DNA from: Ruminococcus flavefaciens
GTDB lineage: Bacteria; Bacillota; Clostridia; Oscillospirales; Ruminococcaceae
DNA length: 64,000 bases
Assembly: GCF_900119075.1 (NCBI RefSeq)
Contig: NZ_FPIP01000009.1
Location: 1 to 64,000 of the forward strand
Direction: 5' to 3'
This document shows positions 24,167 to 32,428 of this stretch, piece by piece (positions within the stretch are counted from its first letter, which is position 1; each line of letters starts with the position of its first letter). Under the pieces are notes generated by a model that worked only from the letters and a program-made list of their open reading frames with translations, did no database searches and was not told the origin of the DNA. A program made the translations under genes and the position numbers.

Positions 24167-24183
24167 GTCAAATTAGTTTTTTC

Positions 24184-25254
24184 TTATTTCTTTTTAATGA
24201 ATTCTTCCATTGACATCGGAGTTTCTTTTGTAGTCGATACATATGCGTAGTACGAAAGAATATTGGAAGCGTCCACAGCATTGATACTGCCGTTGCGGTC
24301 AACGTCTGCGGCAAGCTTCTGATTCGCATCGAGGTCGCCATTCTTATTGGTGGAGGTCATGGCGTAGTATGTCAGGACCTCAGAAGCGTCAACCGCATTT
24401 ATCACCCTGTCATTATTTACGTCGCCAAGCTTATACTCAGTAGTTTCATCAGGGTTAGCCTTTGTTGTGACAGTAGTTGTAGTGGTTGGCGTTGTTGTCG
24501 TAGTTTTTTTCTCGCCGAGTATCCTGATGTAGCCGTTGTATATACCCTTAGTGAATACATAGGTCATCTGAAGTTTTCCTGCCTCGTCCTTATGACTGTT
24601 TATAAAGGTATCAGCTACTATGCCGTCGTCTGTATACGCCAAGCCTATGGGATAGACTTCACCCTGCTCAGCATTTTCGGGAACTATAAAATCAATGGTG
24701 AATAAACAGCTGTGATTCAGCAGAGTATCCTCGGCATATGCATAGAATGCCAGCTGTCCGTCTTCGATCTTTGCCGAGCCTGTAGTGAAGCCGTTTAATC
24801 CTTTGCCTGGTGTTATGAACTTACCTGCTGAGTTTTCTTTGACAGTCAGACGAGTGTCATAAAAAACGTGGAACTTGATGTAGCTGACCGGTTCCGTTGC
24901 GCCTGTAATACTGAAATAAACTCGCTGGACCTTGCCCTTTGCATATTCGGGGTCAAGTCCTATCTTATCGAAATAGAGCATAATGCCGCCATCATAATCC
25001 CTGGGATCTATCTTCGGAGTATTCCAATCCTTCGGCTGTACCCAGCGAGTTCTGTCGTAGGGGACTTCCATGTCGTCCTGTTTGTCAAAGGGATTATCTG
25101 ATATCGTATCAGACGTATCAGCGACACTTTCTGCTTCGGTGAGATCTGTTGAATTTGCTTTTATGATGCTGTCGGGAAAGCAATAATAAAGCGATAAGAC
25201 CAGTGCAAGACTTGTTATTAATGATATAAAGCGAGTCAAAAGTCTATTTTTCAT
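24184..25254 (-). CDS. Mono-cohesin scaffoldin with C-terminal dockerin
   Basis: A 356-residue exported protein; start at 25254 with AGGAGG 7 bases upstream. Residues 1-33 are a signal peptide. Residues about 90-250 look like a cohesin: VQRVYFSITGATEPVSYIKFHVFYD, an LFTIDFIVPENAEQG turn, and a final GYIRIL strand. A TTTTTPTTTTTVTT linker leads to a dockerin with two calcium loops (LGDVNNDRVINAVDASEVLTYY and DVDRNGSINAVDASNILSYY). One cohesin plus one dockerin is the design of an adaptor scaffoldin (ScaC-like in R. flavefaciens), which switches docking specificity between enzymes and the main scaffold. Cohesin recognition is by fold pattern, so a carbohydrate-binding module is a less likely alternative. 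Confidence 0.8.
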   Translation of the reverse strand: MKNRLLTRFISLITSLALVLSLYYCFPDSIIKANSTDLTEAESVADTSDTISDNPFDKQDDMEVPYDRTRWVQPKDWNTPKIDPRDYDGGIMLYFDKIGLDPEYAKGKVQRVYFSITGATEPVSYIKFHVFYDTRLTVKENSAGKFITPGKGLNGFTTGSAKIEDGQLAFYAYAEDTLLNHSCLFTIDFIVPENAEQGEVYPIGLAYTDDGIVADTFINSHKDEAGKLQMTYVFTKGIYNGYIRILGEKKTTTTTPTTTTTVTTKANPDETTEYKLGDVNNDRVINAVDASEVLTYYAMTSTNKNGDLDANQKLAADVDRNGSINAVDASNILSYYAYVSTTKETPMSMEEFIKKK

Positions 25255-25443
25255 AATGGACCTCCTGTTACACGGCAATTCAGTAATAACAGATTATCAT
25301 AATTTCTGCAATGTGTCAATACCTTTCTTGGAAGAATATATGCATAGAATAAGGCAATCCAACGGACTGCCTTGTTGTAATGCTAAAATACGTTTTTCTG
25401 TTCTGATTTGTCCCTTACAATTTATTTTAGAAATTATATCAAT

Positions 25444-25476
25444 CTGTGCAGTGCTATGTGCAGATGCACTGCACAG
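25444..25476 (-). terminator. Perfect stem-loop after the esterase gene
   Basis: CTGTGCAGTGC and GCACTGCACAG pair with an 11-base loop, 48 bases past the minus-strand esterase gene. Confidence 0.6.
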
Positions 25477-25523
25477 ATCAACATCGGAAAAGAATTATAA
25501 CATCAGCTATTGATGTGTATGGA

Positions 25524-27833
25524 TCAGTAAAGCCACTTTGAAGCAAATGTATCTGCAAATGAGTCTTTATTCTTTGGAAGAGCAAATACAGAGGTCTGAA
25601 GCTCTTCAAGGTTCATTTTCGGCTGTATTCCGTATACATGATAGTCGAAATACTGTACCATTTTCTCGACGTCTTCTGCTATGACTGCGTGACCTGATTT
25701 ATGGATATTTATAGCAAGATGATCGCTGAGCCCAACATAATCCCACACGTGCTTCATACCGAGGTAAGCCATCCATACTGACGGAGCATTTACCCAGTCC
25801 TCGCTTTCGCATGAGCCGATTATAAACAGATACCTGTCAGGATCACAGCAGAGAGAGCCCAGCATATGCTGATCCATCGGGAACTGCTCGGCGTTTTTGA
25901 ACTCCATGAATCTTCCGTTGAACCAGCCCTGCTCGCCCGAAGCCTGTAGGCTTCCGAGAGGCTCGTTTTCCTTATATGTATAAGATGAAGAACCGCCCTT
26001 GCTGGAGAAGTCATAGGTCTTTCCCACTGAGCTGTAGCGATACAGTGCCAGACCGCCTGCACCCGAGCATGAGGGAGCACACATCTTGATACGTGTATCG
26101 AATGCTCCGCATACAGAAGCTGCCTTGCCGTATCTTGAAACTCCTGTAACGATAGAGCTGTCAGGATTGATGTTCAGCTCCTTTGCTGCTCCATTGTAAA
26201 GAGCGTCGAGTATTCTGCTGATTCCCCATGACCATGCCATAAGATCGCCTGTCTGCTGATCCCAGCTGTTACCGTAAGGATAGAGATCATAGAAAGCACC
26301 CTTGTGCTGGTTGTTATCCTGTGCAGTTCCCGGAGCGCTGAACATTCCGTCACTGTCGTAGGTTATAACTGCATAGCCGTTTGAAGTAGCGGTGCTTTCA
26401 GAAATACCCTTGTGCATACCAAGGATAACAGGAGCTCCGCCCTCATGGCGGACATTCTTAGGAAGATTTATAACTGCCTTGAATGAAGCTGTCTTGCCTG
26501 TGCTCTTGCGCTTAACGTTGACAGTCATGGTGTTTCCGCTTATGCTATAGGTAGTTTCATCATCGGAGCCGTCTATCCATTTGCCGTACATATAATACTC
26601 ATACATACAGCTGATCTCGCTCTGACGCTTCCACCAGTCGTCGGTGGATTCTACCTTTGAACCGTCCATAAATATGAAAGGATCGGGAATATCCTTTGAG
26701 CTTTTCAGCTGATTTACAGCGGGGAAGTTGTAGCTCTTTTCAAAAACAGGCTTTTCTGTGACAGTTTTTTCGGCCACGGTGAACTCTTTTATCTTACCGA
26801 TTATAAAGCTCCGGAGCTGGACAAGGTCTGCTACTTCTGCCTTGCCATTCTGATCTATGTCAGCGGCTTTCTTTATGTTATTATCCTGGAAGCCGTTTAT
26901 GAGTCCCTTTCGCATGATAACTTCATCAAAGGAAGATATCATCTTATCGCCGTTGAGGTCTCCGTAAATAAACTCTGGACTGCTGTTACCCTGCGTTGCA
27001 GGCTGAGCTGGCTGTGTCTGCTGCTGATCATCAGAGGCTTTTAAATAGCCCTCGATCTGTTCGAGCCAGTATTTGCCCATCTTCTCATAGCCGCCTGCGT
27101 TGGGGTGAACTCCGTCCGCAAGGTCCTTTGAAGCATCTATTACGCTGTGGATATCGGCGTAAATAACGTTTTTGCTGCTGTAGTCATTTGCAACTTTTTT
27201 TATGAGCTCATTGTATTTTGCAATATCGCCGTTTGAATTGCCGCCCCAGCCTGAATTGCCTAAGTCGGGGATAGTAGTCAGGAAAATCTTTCCGTCTGAC
27301 GGCATATTTTCTCTAAGATAGTCGAGGAGCTTGTGCAGACGTTCCTCAGAGCCGTCAAGATGACCGTTTGAAACATCGTTTGTACCTATCTGAAGAAGTA
27401 TTATATCGGGAGAGTACTTTTTTATATAATCTCCGCCCTGCATTGTCTCAAGGATACCGTTGAGCTGACCGAACCAGCCGCCCGGCAGGTTGGTTATGGT
27501 ATAGCCGCTGTATCCTGCGTGATTGTCGTCGTACTTGACACTCTGACCGTTGTAATTGAAGGAAGCGCTGTCCTTTCCCTCAGGTCCTACGAGATCAACA
27601 TTTGTGTAGCCCTTTTGCTGCAGAAAGCAGCTGAGATACTTTCTGTAGCCGCCCTCGTCAGCCATACCGTATGTGATAGAATCGCCCAGAGGCATGATCT
27701 TGATGGTGTCGGCTGCTGAACTCTGCCTCGGTGCAGGGGGAAGCAGGCTTAGTGTAGAAATCGAAAGTGCAAGAGATGTGCCGATTCTGAGAAAACGTTT
27801 TATTGTTTCCCCGACAATAAAGTGCTTTTTCAT
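25524..27833 (-). CDS. Exported CE3-dockerin-CE15 bifunctional carbohydrate esterase
   Basis: A 769-residue protein. Residues 1-41: signal peptide. Residues 45-265: SGNH hydrolase of CE3 type with Ser52 in MPLGDSITYG, GTND (150-153) and Asp240/His243 in DGVHPN, a xylan acetyl esterase type. Residues 288-350: dockerin (GDLNGDKMISSFDEV, DIDQNGKAEVADL). Residues 370-769: CE15 glucuronoyl esterase with the nucleophile in GVSRYGKAA (about 562-570) and a catalytic-type His in HKSGHAV (about 715). It should remove acetyl groups from xylan and break glucuronoyl ester links to lignin. The dockerin places it in a cellulosome. It lies 270 bases from the cohesin gene on the same strand. Confidence 0.92.
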   Translation of the reverse strand: MKKHFIVGETIKRFLRIGTSLALSISTLSLLPPAPRQSSAADTIKIMPLGDSITYGMADEGGYRKYLSCFLQQKGYTNVDLVGPEGKDSASFNYNGQSVKYDDNHAGYSGYTITNLPGGWFGQLNGILETMQGGDYIKKYSPDIILLQIGTNDVSNGHLDGSEERLHKLLDYLRENMPSDGKIFLTTIPDLGNSGWGGNSNGDIAKYNELIKKVANDYSSKNVIYADIHSVIDASKDLADGVHPNAGGYEKMGKYWLEQIEGYLKASDDQQQTQPAQPATQGNSSPEFIYGDLNGDKMISSFDEVIMRKGLINGFQDNNIKKAADIDQNGKAEVADLVQLRSFIIGKIKEFTVAEKTVTEKPVFEKSYNFPAVNQLKSSKDIPDPFIFMDGSKVESTDDWWKRQSEISCMYEYYMYGKWIDGSDDETTYSISGNTMTVNVKRKSTGKTASFKAVINLPKNVRHEGGAPVILGMHKGISESTATSNGYAVITYDSDGMFSAPGTAQDNNQHKGAFYDLYPYGNSWDQQTGDLMAWSWGISRILDALYNGAAKELNINPDSSIVTGVSRYGKAASVCGAFDTRIKMCAPSCSGAGGLALYRYSSVGKTYDFSSKGGSSSYTYKENEPLGSLQASGEQGWFNGRFMEFKNAEQFPMDQHMLGSLCCDPDRYLFIIGSCESEDWVNAPSVWMAYLGMKHVWDYVGLSDHLAINIHKSGHAVIAEDVEKMVQYFDYHVYGIQPKMNLEELQTSVFALPKNKDSFADTFASKWLY

Positions 27834-28456
27834 AAGTACCTCCCAAATAAAATTAATTAAATGAATGTGTGCTTTTTGTTTCCCCGCCTTTTGTTTTTAT
27901 CAAGGCAGAATGCATAATTTTATTATACAAAATATAACATAATTGTGAATTGCCTTTGACAACAATATACACTAATCAACCGCAAATTGTAAAGAGTTTG
28001 TGAACAAAAGAGCAATTTTTGGTCAACAAGCAGCAATAATTGGCGATAAAAAGGTAATATATTGATGTTATATGCAAAAATATATCAAAATTGTTACTGC
28101 ATAAGCTGGATTTGTAACAAAAAATCCATATTCAAATCGTGCTAACAATATCATTTTCGGGTCGGATTGGGCATAGTTATATTTATTTCTTAACTGCTCG
28201 TAACTTCTGAAAAAATACTGACTATCAGTGCACTTAATTTAATTAATACACATTGGGTGGATAATATCAATTAAGAAGATAATGTATTTGATCAACATAA
28301 TCTGACAGGCTGAATTAAAAAACATATTGGCAAATAGGAATATGTGTACTATAATAAACGTAAACTCAATTTTGTCAAGTATCATATCCAAGATTTTATT
28401 GGTACATCAATATTTATGAAATAGGAAATTTACTCGTAATTCGGGAGGATAACATT
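27834..28456. other. AT-rich intergenic region between divergent genes
   Basis: 623 bases with no convincing gene. On the minus strand TATAAT near 27923-27928 with TTCACA 16 bases upstream may be the esterase promoter. The plus-strand promoter at 28327-28355 is listed separately. The remainder is A+T-rich and may be a regulatory region for cellulosome genes; no clear palindrome was found. Confidence 0.5.
28327..28355 (+). promoter_or_regulatory. Promoter of the C_GCAxxG_C_C gene
   Basis: TTGGCA, 17 bases, TATAAT, with a leader of about 95 bases before the start codon. Confidence 0.6.
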
Positions 28457-28900
28457 ATGGATAACGTTTCAAAAGCAGTGGAGCTGTTCGGTAAAGGATT
28501 TAAGTGTTCACAGGCAGTATTTGCCGCTTTTTCGGAGGAGTTCGGCATCAGCGAAAAACAGGCTTTGCAGATCGGTGCCTGTTTTGGCGGCGGAATGAGC
28601 AAGGCGGAGGTCTGCGGTGCCTGCACGGGGGCACTTATGGTTCTCGGTATGAAGTATGGGCAGTACGATATTGATGACCTTGAAAGCCGTGCTGCCGAGA
28701 GCGAAAAGGCGTTGCAGTTACTTGAGAGGTTCAAGAAACGTAATGGTTCATATATCTGCCGTGAGATACTCGGCTGTGATATTTCTACCGATGAAGGCAG
28801 AAATTTTGCGAGGGCAAATGGACTGTACGTAAAATACTGCACCGAAATGGTACGCACTGCAGCAGAGATAACAGCTGAAATGCTGGAAGAAGATAAGTGA
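28457..28900 (+). CDS. C_GCAxxG_C_C family redox-type protein
   Basis: A 147-residue protein with conserved cysteines: FKCSQAVFAAF, IGACFGGGMSK, VCGACTGALMVLG and CREILGCDI. These match the family named after the C_GCAxxG_C_C pattern, usually thought to be redox-active or metal-binding, often in anaerobes. GGGAGG lies 8 bases before ATG. Its TGA overlaps the GTG of an adjoining short frame. No partner is identified. Confidence 0.9.
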   Translation: MDNVSKAVELFGKGFKCSQAVFAAFSEEFGISEKQALQIGACFGGGMSKAEVCGACTGALMVLGMKYGQYDIDDLESRAAESEKALQLLERFKKRNGSYICREILGCDISTDEGRNFARANGLYVKYCTEMVRTAAEITAEMLEEDK

Positions 28901-28959
28901 TTCTTGCGGTATGTCCGGCTTTGAAAGCTTACCGCGGCTATCCGTTCACGGAGGTAAAA

Positions 28960-29133
28960 ATGAAGGTCAGATATCTCAATTTCGGTGAAAACAAGGTCAA
29001 AGGGTATAAGGCATTATATGGGGATAAACGAATAGAATGCTTCTACACCGATTCCTATAATGACAAGGCACTTATGGAAATTTCCGACAGGGTATTTATA
29101 GTAAAAAAAGGCAGGCTCACCAGAATAAAATAA
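28960..29133 (+). pseudogene. C-terminal fragment of a HAD-type phosphatase, or a small protein
   Basis: From ATG 28960 (GGAGG 5 bases upstream) there are 57 residues; a GTG at 28897 overlapping the previous stop gives a longer frame with no family match. FYTDSYNDKALMEISDRVFIVKKG resembles the last part of HAD-IB phosphatases (the FYSDSxxDxPLxxxA...VxKG motif IV region), while motifs I-III are missing. The good ribosome-binding site means it may be translated as a small protein. Confidence 0.55.
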
Positions 29134-29149
29134 TTTAGTGAAATAGAAT

Positions 29150-29173
29150 GAAGGCGGCTTTAGAGCCGCCTTC
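29150..29173 (+). terminator. Rho-independent stem-loop
   Basis: GAAGGCGGCT and AGCCGCCTTC pair around TTAG. Confidence 0.8.
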
Positions 29174-29252
29174 ATATTTTATGTGAGCTTGTTTTATTTG
29201 CTTTTACAGTATTTATTGCAGTTATTTGGAGTGTTGTAAAAAACTGAAGTTA

Positions 29253-30062
29253 TCAGTTTGCAGCTTCAAGTCTGCTTTCAAAATCTTCAGGGGTAAAGCC
29301 TGATACTCTGATCGACATTATGTAATCATCATTAATTCTTCTGACATAGTTTATGTGATTCTGATCAAAAACGGTGTAGCTTGCTTTGATGTAGCTCTTG
29401 CCGCAGAGTTCAACAGTTTCGGGAGCACTTATATCAGTTGCCTCAATATCAGGCGAGAAGCTCAGCTCATTGCGCTGCATGAATTCTGCTGCGGTAATAT
29501 CGGGGGCATCTGGGTATCTGAGTTTTGTGTTAAAGAACCATACATCGACATACTTTACATTTTCCATATCCTCGCCATAGCAGGCAGAAGCGTCCAGTGT
29601 GCCTGTGAAGTAGGTCTCTTTTTCTACTTCGCTCATGAATCTTGTGGGCATGATATAGTGAGTATTAAGATCGTCACTGTTCAGGAAATGAACATTTTCG
29701 GGTATAGTAATCTTTATGCCTGCAAATTCTGAGGTATAGACGTTCCCGTTGGATATTCCTGCGGAAAATGTATTATTCTCAGCAGTTCCGTTTTCAAGCT
29801 GAGCAGTATTTGTGTCTGTTACCTGAGCTTCTTTGTTATTTGTCTCAGCAGAGACAATAGTGGTATCATTTGTTACACTTGTGACAGTAGTTTCTGACGG
29901 TTTAGCAGAGGTGAGTTCTGTTGTTATTTCTGCAGAAATAGCTACTGCGTTTGGTTTATCGGCTGGTGAAGTAGCAGCATCGGGGAAAGAGACATTGTCC
30001 TTTCCGCATGATGTGAGTGCGCAAAGTGTGACTGCAAGTGTGATAATAATTGACTTTTTCAT
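29253..30062 (-). CDS. Threonine/serine-rich lipoprotein of unknown function
   Basis: A 269-residue protein; start at 30062 with AAAGGAG 8 bases upstream. The lipobox LTSC places the lipidated cysteine at 19. A low-complexity Thr/Ala/Glu region (about 30-110) links the anchor to a folded C-terminal domain (FAGIKITIPENVHF ... NYVRRINDDYIMSIRVSGF) that resembles other small Ruminococcus surface lipoproteins. No enzymatic motif seen. Confidence 0.75.
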   Translation of the reverse strand: MKKSIIITLAVTLCALTSCGKDNVSFPDAATSPADKPNAVAISAEITTELTSAKPSETTVTSVTNDTTIVSAETNNKEAQVTDTNTAQLENGTAENNTFSAGISNGNVYTSEFAGIKITIPENVHFLNSDDLNTHYIMPTRFMSEVEKETYFTGTLDASACYGEDMENVKYVDVWFFNTKLRYPDAPDITAAEFMQRNELSFSPDIEATDISAPETVELCGKSYIKASYTVFDQNHINYVRRINDDYIMSIRVSGFTPEDFESRLEAAN

Positions 30063-30131
30063 AATTGTTACTCCTTTATATGTATAAAAGGTTAAAGGCG
30101 GAGTACAATATTCCTTGATTCCGTACAGGCA

Positions 30132-30149
30132 AGCGCCCTTCGGGGCGCT
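30132..30149. terminator. TTCG-loop hairpin upstream of the lipoprotein gene
   Basis: AGCGCCC-TTCG-GGGCGCT. It lies 70 bases upstream of the minus-strand lipoprotein start; it may be an attenuator or mark the edge of the mobile element on its other side. Confidence 0.45.
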
Positions 30150-30247
30150 GCCATCTAAACATATTATATACTGATTACCAGAGTAGGTCAAGTATAATAA
30201 GCATATATAATGCTTATTTCGAATACACTTGAAGGCAGGTGATAAAA

Positions 30248-30367
30248 ATGAATGATAAAATACATACAAAAAGCAGTTTCAAAACGGCTGATATCGAGCG
30301 TTTAAAAAAAACTGTCACAGAGAAGATAGAGAAACTCGTAAACCGTCAGGTGAAGAGAACAAACTGA
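30248..30367 (+). CDS. Small TnpW-like protein before the TnpX-type recombinase
   Basis: A 39-residue basic, helical peptide (ADIERLKKTVTEKIEKLVNRQ). AGGTG lies shortly before ATG. Small proteins of this kind (TnpW type) directly precede TnpX-like recombinase genes in Tn4451-related elements. The recombinase start is 33 bases downstream, so they are co-transcribed. Function not known. Confidence 0.65.
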   Translation: MNDKIHTKSSFKTADIERLKKTVTEKIEKLVNRQVKRTN

Positions 30368-30400
30368 ACCCAAAACTATTGAAACAAGGAGGTGAGGTCA

Positions 30401-31972
30401 ATGCCAAAGGTGGCTATATACTGTCGTTTATCCATAGAGGATAAGGATAAGTCAGATAACGATGCAAGTGCAAGTATACAGAACCAGAAAGCCATGCTTC
30501 GCGACTACTGTCACGAACGAGACTGGGAGATATATGACATCTATGTTGATGATGGCTACAGCGGCATTGACCGAAGCCGTCCCGAATTTAACCGTATGCT
30601 CAGGGACTGCGAGAAGGGTAATATCGACATAGTGTTATGTAAAGACCAGTCCCGTTTTTCCCGTGATACCGTGGTGATAGAGCAGCTTATCAATGATAAG
30701 TTCCTTGAGTGGGGCATACGCTTCATTGGAGTCGCCGACAATGCCGATACTGACAGCGAGAGCTACAGTACCATGAGGCTTTTTACCTCTGCATACAACG
30801 AAATGTATGTCAAGGATATCTCCGCGAAGATACGTCGGACTCTTGCCTATAAGCGTGAGCAGGGGCAGTTCATAGCCTCTTTTGCTCCATATGGTTATAT
30901 GATTGATGCAGAGGACAAGCACCATCTCGTCATCGATGAGGAAACCGCGTCTGTTGTAAGGCAGATCTTCGATATGTATATAAGCGGAGCAGGTTACCGA
31001 GCGATAGTATTGAAGCTTAATTCCGATGGCATCGTCAGTCCCACGGAATATAAGCGGCAGAAAGGCTCAAAGTACGTCAATCTCAACGCTGATACCAGTA
31101 ATTCCCGTGGGCTTTGGACGCAGTCCACTGTCGCAAGGATACTGGCAAATGAGATGTATACAGGCACTCTCGTTCAGGGCAAATCTCACCACATCAGCTA
31201 CAAGAACAAGAAGCGCAAAAAGGTAGAGCAGGCAGACTGGATAATGATACCTAATACCCATGAAGCTATAATCGACGCAGAAACATGGGCGCGGACACAG
31301 GTGCGGCTCCGTTCAAATGGCAGAGTAGGGAAGCGTTCGCAGGAGCTTTCGCCGTTGTCAGGAAAGGTGAAGTGTGCTGTCTGCGGCAGACCTATGAAGC
31401 GCAATGTCTACTACAACAAGGCTAAGACTATTAAGTACTACGGTCTGCAATGCGCAACCTACAAGACAGGAGCTATGAATTGTACAAATAAGAAAAGTAT
31501 AAGCGGACTTGTCCTCGAAAAGAAGATACTTGACGAGCTGAACAGTATCGTCGAGCAGTATTGTCAGGCGGATAAGATACAGTTAAGGGATATTTACAGC
31601 GAACAGCTCAAACAGCTTGAAGCTGACCTTGCAAGGCTGAATGAACGTCATAGCTCCGCAGAAAAACGTCTTCTGGCTATGTATAAGGACAAGCTTGACG
31701 GAGTTATCTCCGATGAGGATTACTCCTTGTTCCGTCAGAATCTCAGTGATGAGGAGCATGAGATGTCAGCGAGGATAGCCGATACCGCAAAGCATATAAA
31801 TGAATGCCGTGAACGTATCAGGAATACCGAAGGACAGAGGTCTATAATAGAAAAGTATACTCATTTTGACAAGCTTGACCGTAATATCGCCGACGAATTC
31901 ATTGACTATGTCGAGATAGGGGAGAGCAGTGAGAACGGCGAGCGCGAGATACATATTCACTGGAAATTATAA
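30401..31972 (+). CDS. TnpX-like large serine recombinase
   Basis: A 523-residue recombinase; the start at 30401 has AAGGAGG 8 bases upstream, better than the GTG at 30392. Resolvase domain: Ser11 in VAIYCRLS, GYSGIDRSRPEFNRML, CKDQSRFSRD; recombinase domain with FAPYGYMID and the zinc-ribbon pair CAVCGRPM / LQCATY; a coiled coil near residues 380-440; the C-terminal end EIHIHWKL is typical of TnpX-type proteins. These excise and insert elements as circles at GA dinucleotides. No cargo lies within its operon, so the element may be small or decayed. Confidence 0.9.
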   Translation: MPKVAIYCRLSIEDKDKSDNDASASIQNQKAMLRDYCHERDWEIYDIYVDDGYSGIDRSRPEFNRMLRDCEKGNIDIVLCKDQSRFSRDTVVIEQLINDKFLEWGIRFIGVADNADTDSESYSTMRLFTSAYNEMYVKDISAKIRRTLAYKREQGQFIASFAPYGYMIDAEDKHHLVIDEETASVVRQIFDMYISGAGYRAIVLKLNSDGIVSPTEYKRQKGSKYVNLNADTSNSRGLWTQSTVARILANEMYTGTLVQGKSHHISYKNKKRKKVEQADWIMIPNTHEAIIDAETWARTQVRLRSNGRVGKRSQELSPLSGKVKCAVCGRPMKRNVYYNKAKTIKYYGLQCATYKTGAMNCTNKKSISGLVLEKKILDELNSIVEQYCQADKIQLRDIYSEQLKQLEADLARLNERHSSAEKRLLAMYKDKLDGVISDEDYSLFRQNLSDEEHEMSARIADTAKHINECRERIRNTEGQRSIIEKYTHFDKLDRNIADEFIDYVEIGESSENGEREIHIHWKL

Positions 31973-32007
31973 CGGTATGCTGTAATGCGGCATACCGTTG
32001 TTTTTTA
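31971..32007 (+). terminator. Terminator of the TnpX-like gene
   Basis: AACGGTATGC and GCATACCGTT pair and are followed by GTTTTTT. Confidence 0.85.
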
Positions 32008-32056
32008 TGTATATATCAGGGTGTGCAGTCTTGAAGGAAGTCCTTTAAAACTAATG

Positions 32057-32085
32057 CCATAGAGTTTTTAGCTCTATGGTTTTTT
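32057..32085 (+). terminator. Second terminator-like hairpin
   Basis: CCATAGAG and CTCTATGG followed by TTTTTT. Confidence 0.7.
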
Positions 32086-32158
32086 GCTCTTGACAAATAA
32101 AAAATACGTGATATAATATATGTACAAACGGCTATTTTAAGCCATAAATACGACTTGA

Positions 32159-32194
32159 TTTAAGTTGATTCGCCACATGGCGAATCAACTTAAA
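32159..32194. repeat. Perfect long palindrome at a duplication border
   Basis: TTTAAGTTGATTCGCC (32159-32174), loop ACAT, and its perfect complement (32179-32194). The right half plus the following bases (32176-32201) recur as a 26-bp direct repeat at 36369-36394. It may be a hairpin used in recombination or a terminator. Confidence 0.8.
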
Positions 32195-32215
32195 CATAGT
32201 TCATAATTAGCACTG

Positions 32216-32240
32216 AAAGCTCCCTGAGTGGGAGCTTTTT
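32216..32240 (+). terminator. Terminator-like hairpin
   Basis: AAAGCTCCC and GGGAGCTTT, followed by TTAT. Confidence 0.65.
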
Positions 32241-32367
32241 ATCTTTAGTTGTTTTATATGTGTCAGACGAGCTTAAAAATAGTTCAAAAAAGTAATAAAT
32301 ACAATGATAGAAAGATTCCGTATGTAGTGCAAAAGAATGAAAAAAGTGTGTATTAGTAATAAAATTG

Positions 32368-32396
32368 TTGACAAGTATCGGGCAATATACTATAAT
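32368..32396 (+). promoter_or_regulatory. Promoter of the large dockerin gene
   Basis: TTGACA, 17 bases, TATAAT, 32 bases before ATG 32429. Confidence 0.75.
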
Positions 32397-32428
32397 TATT
32401 TTATCAATTTAATTATAGGAGGAAAATA

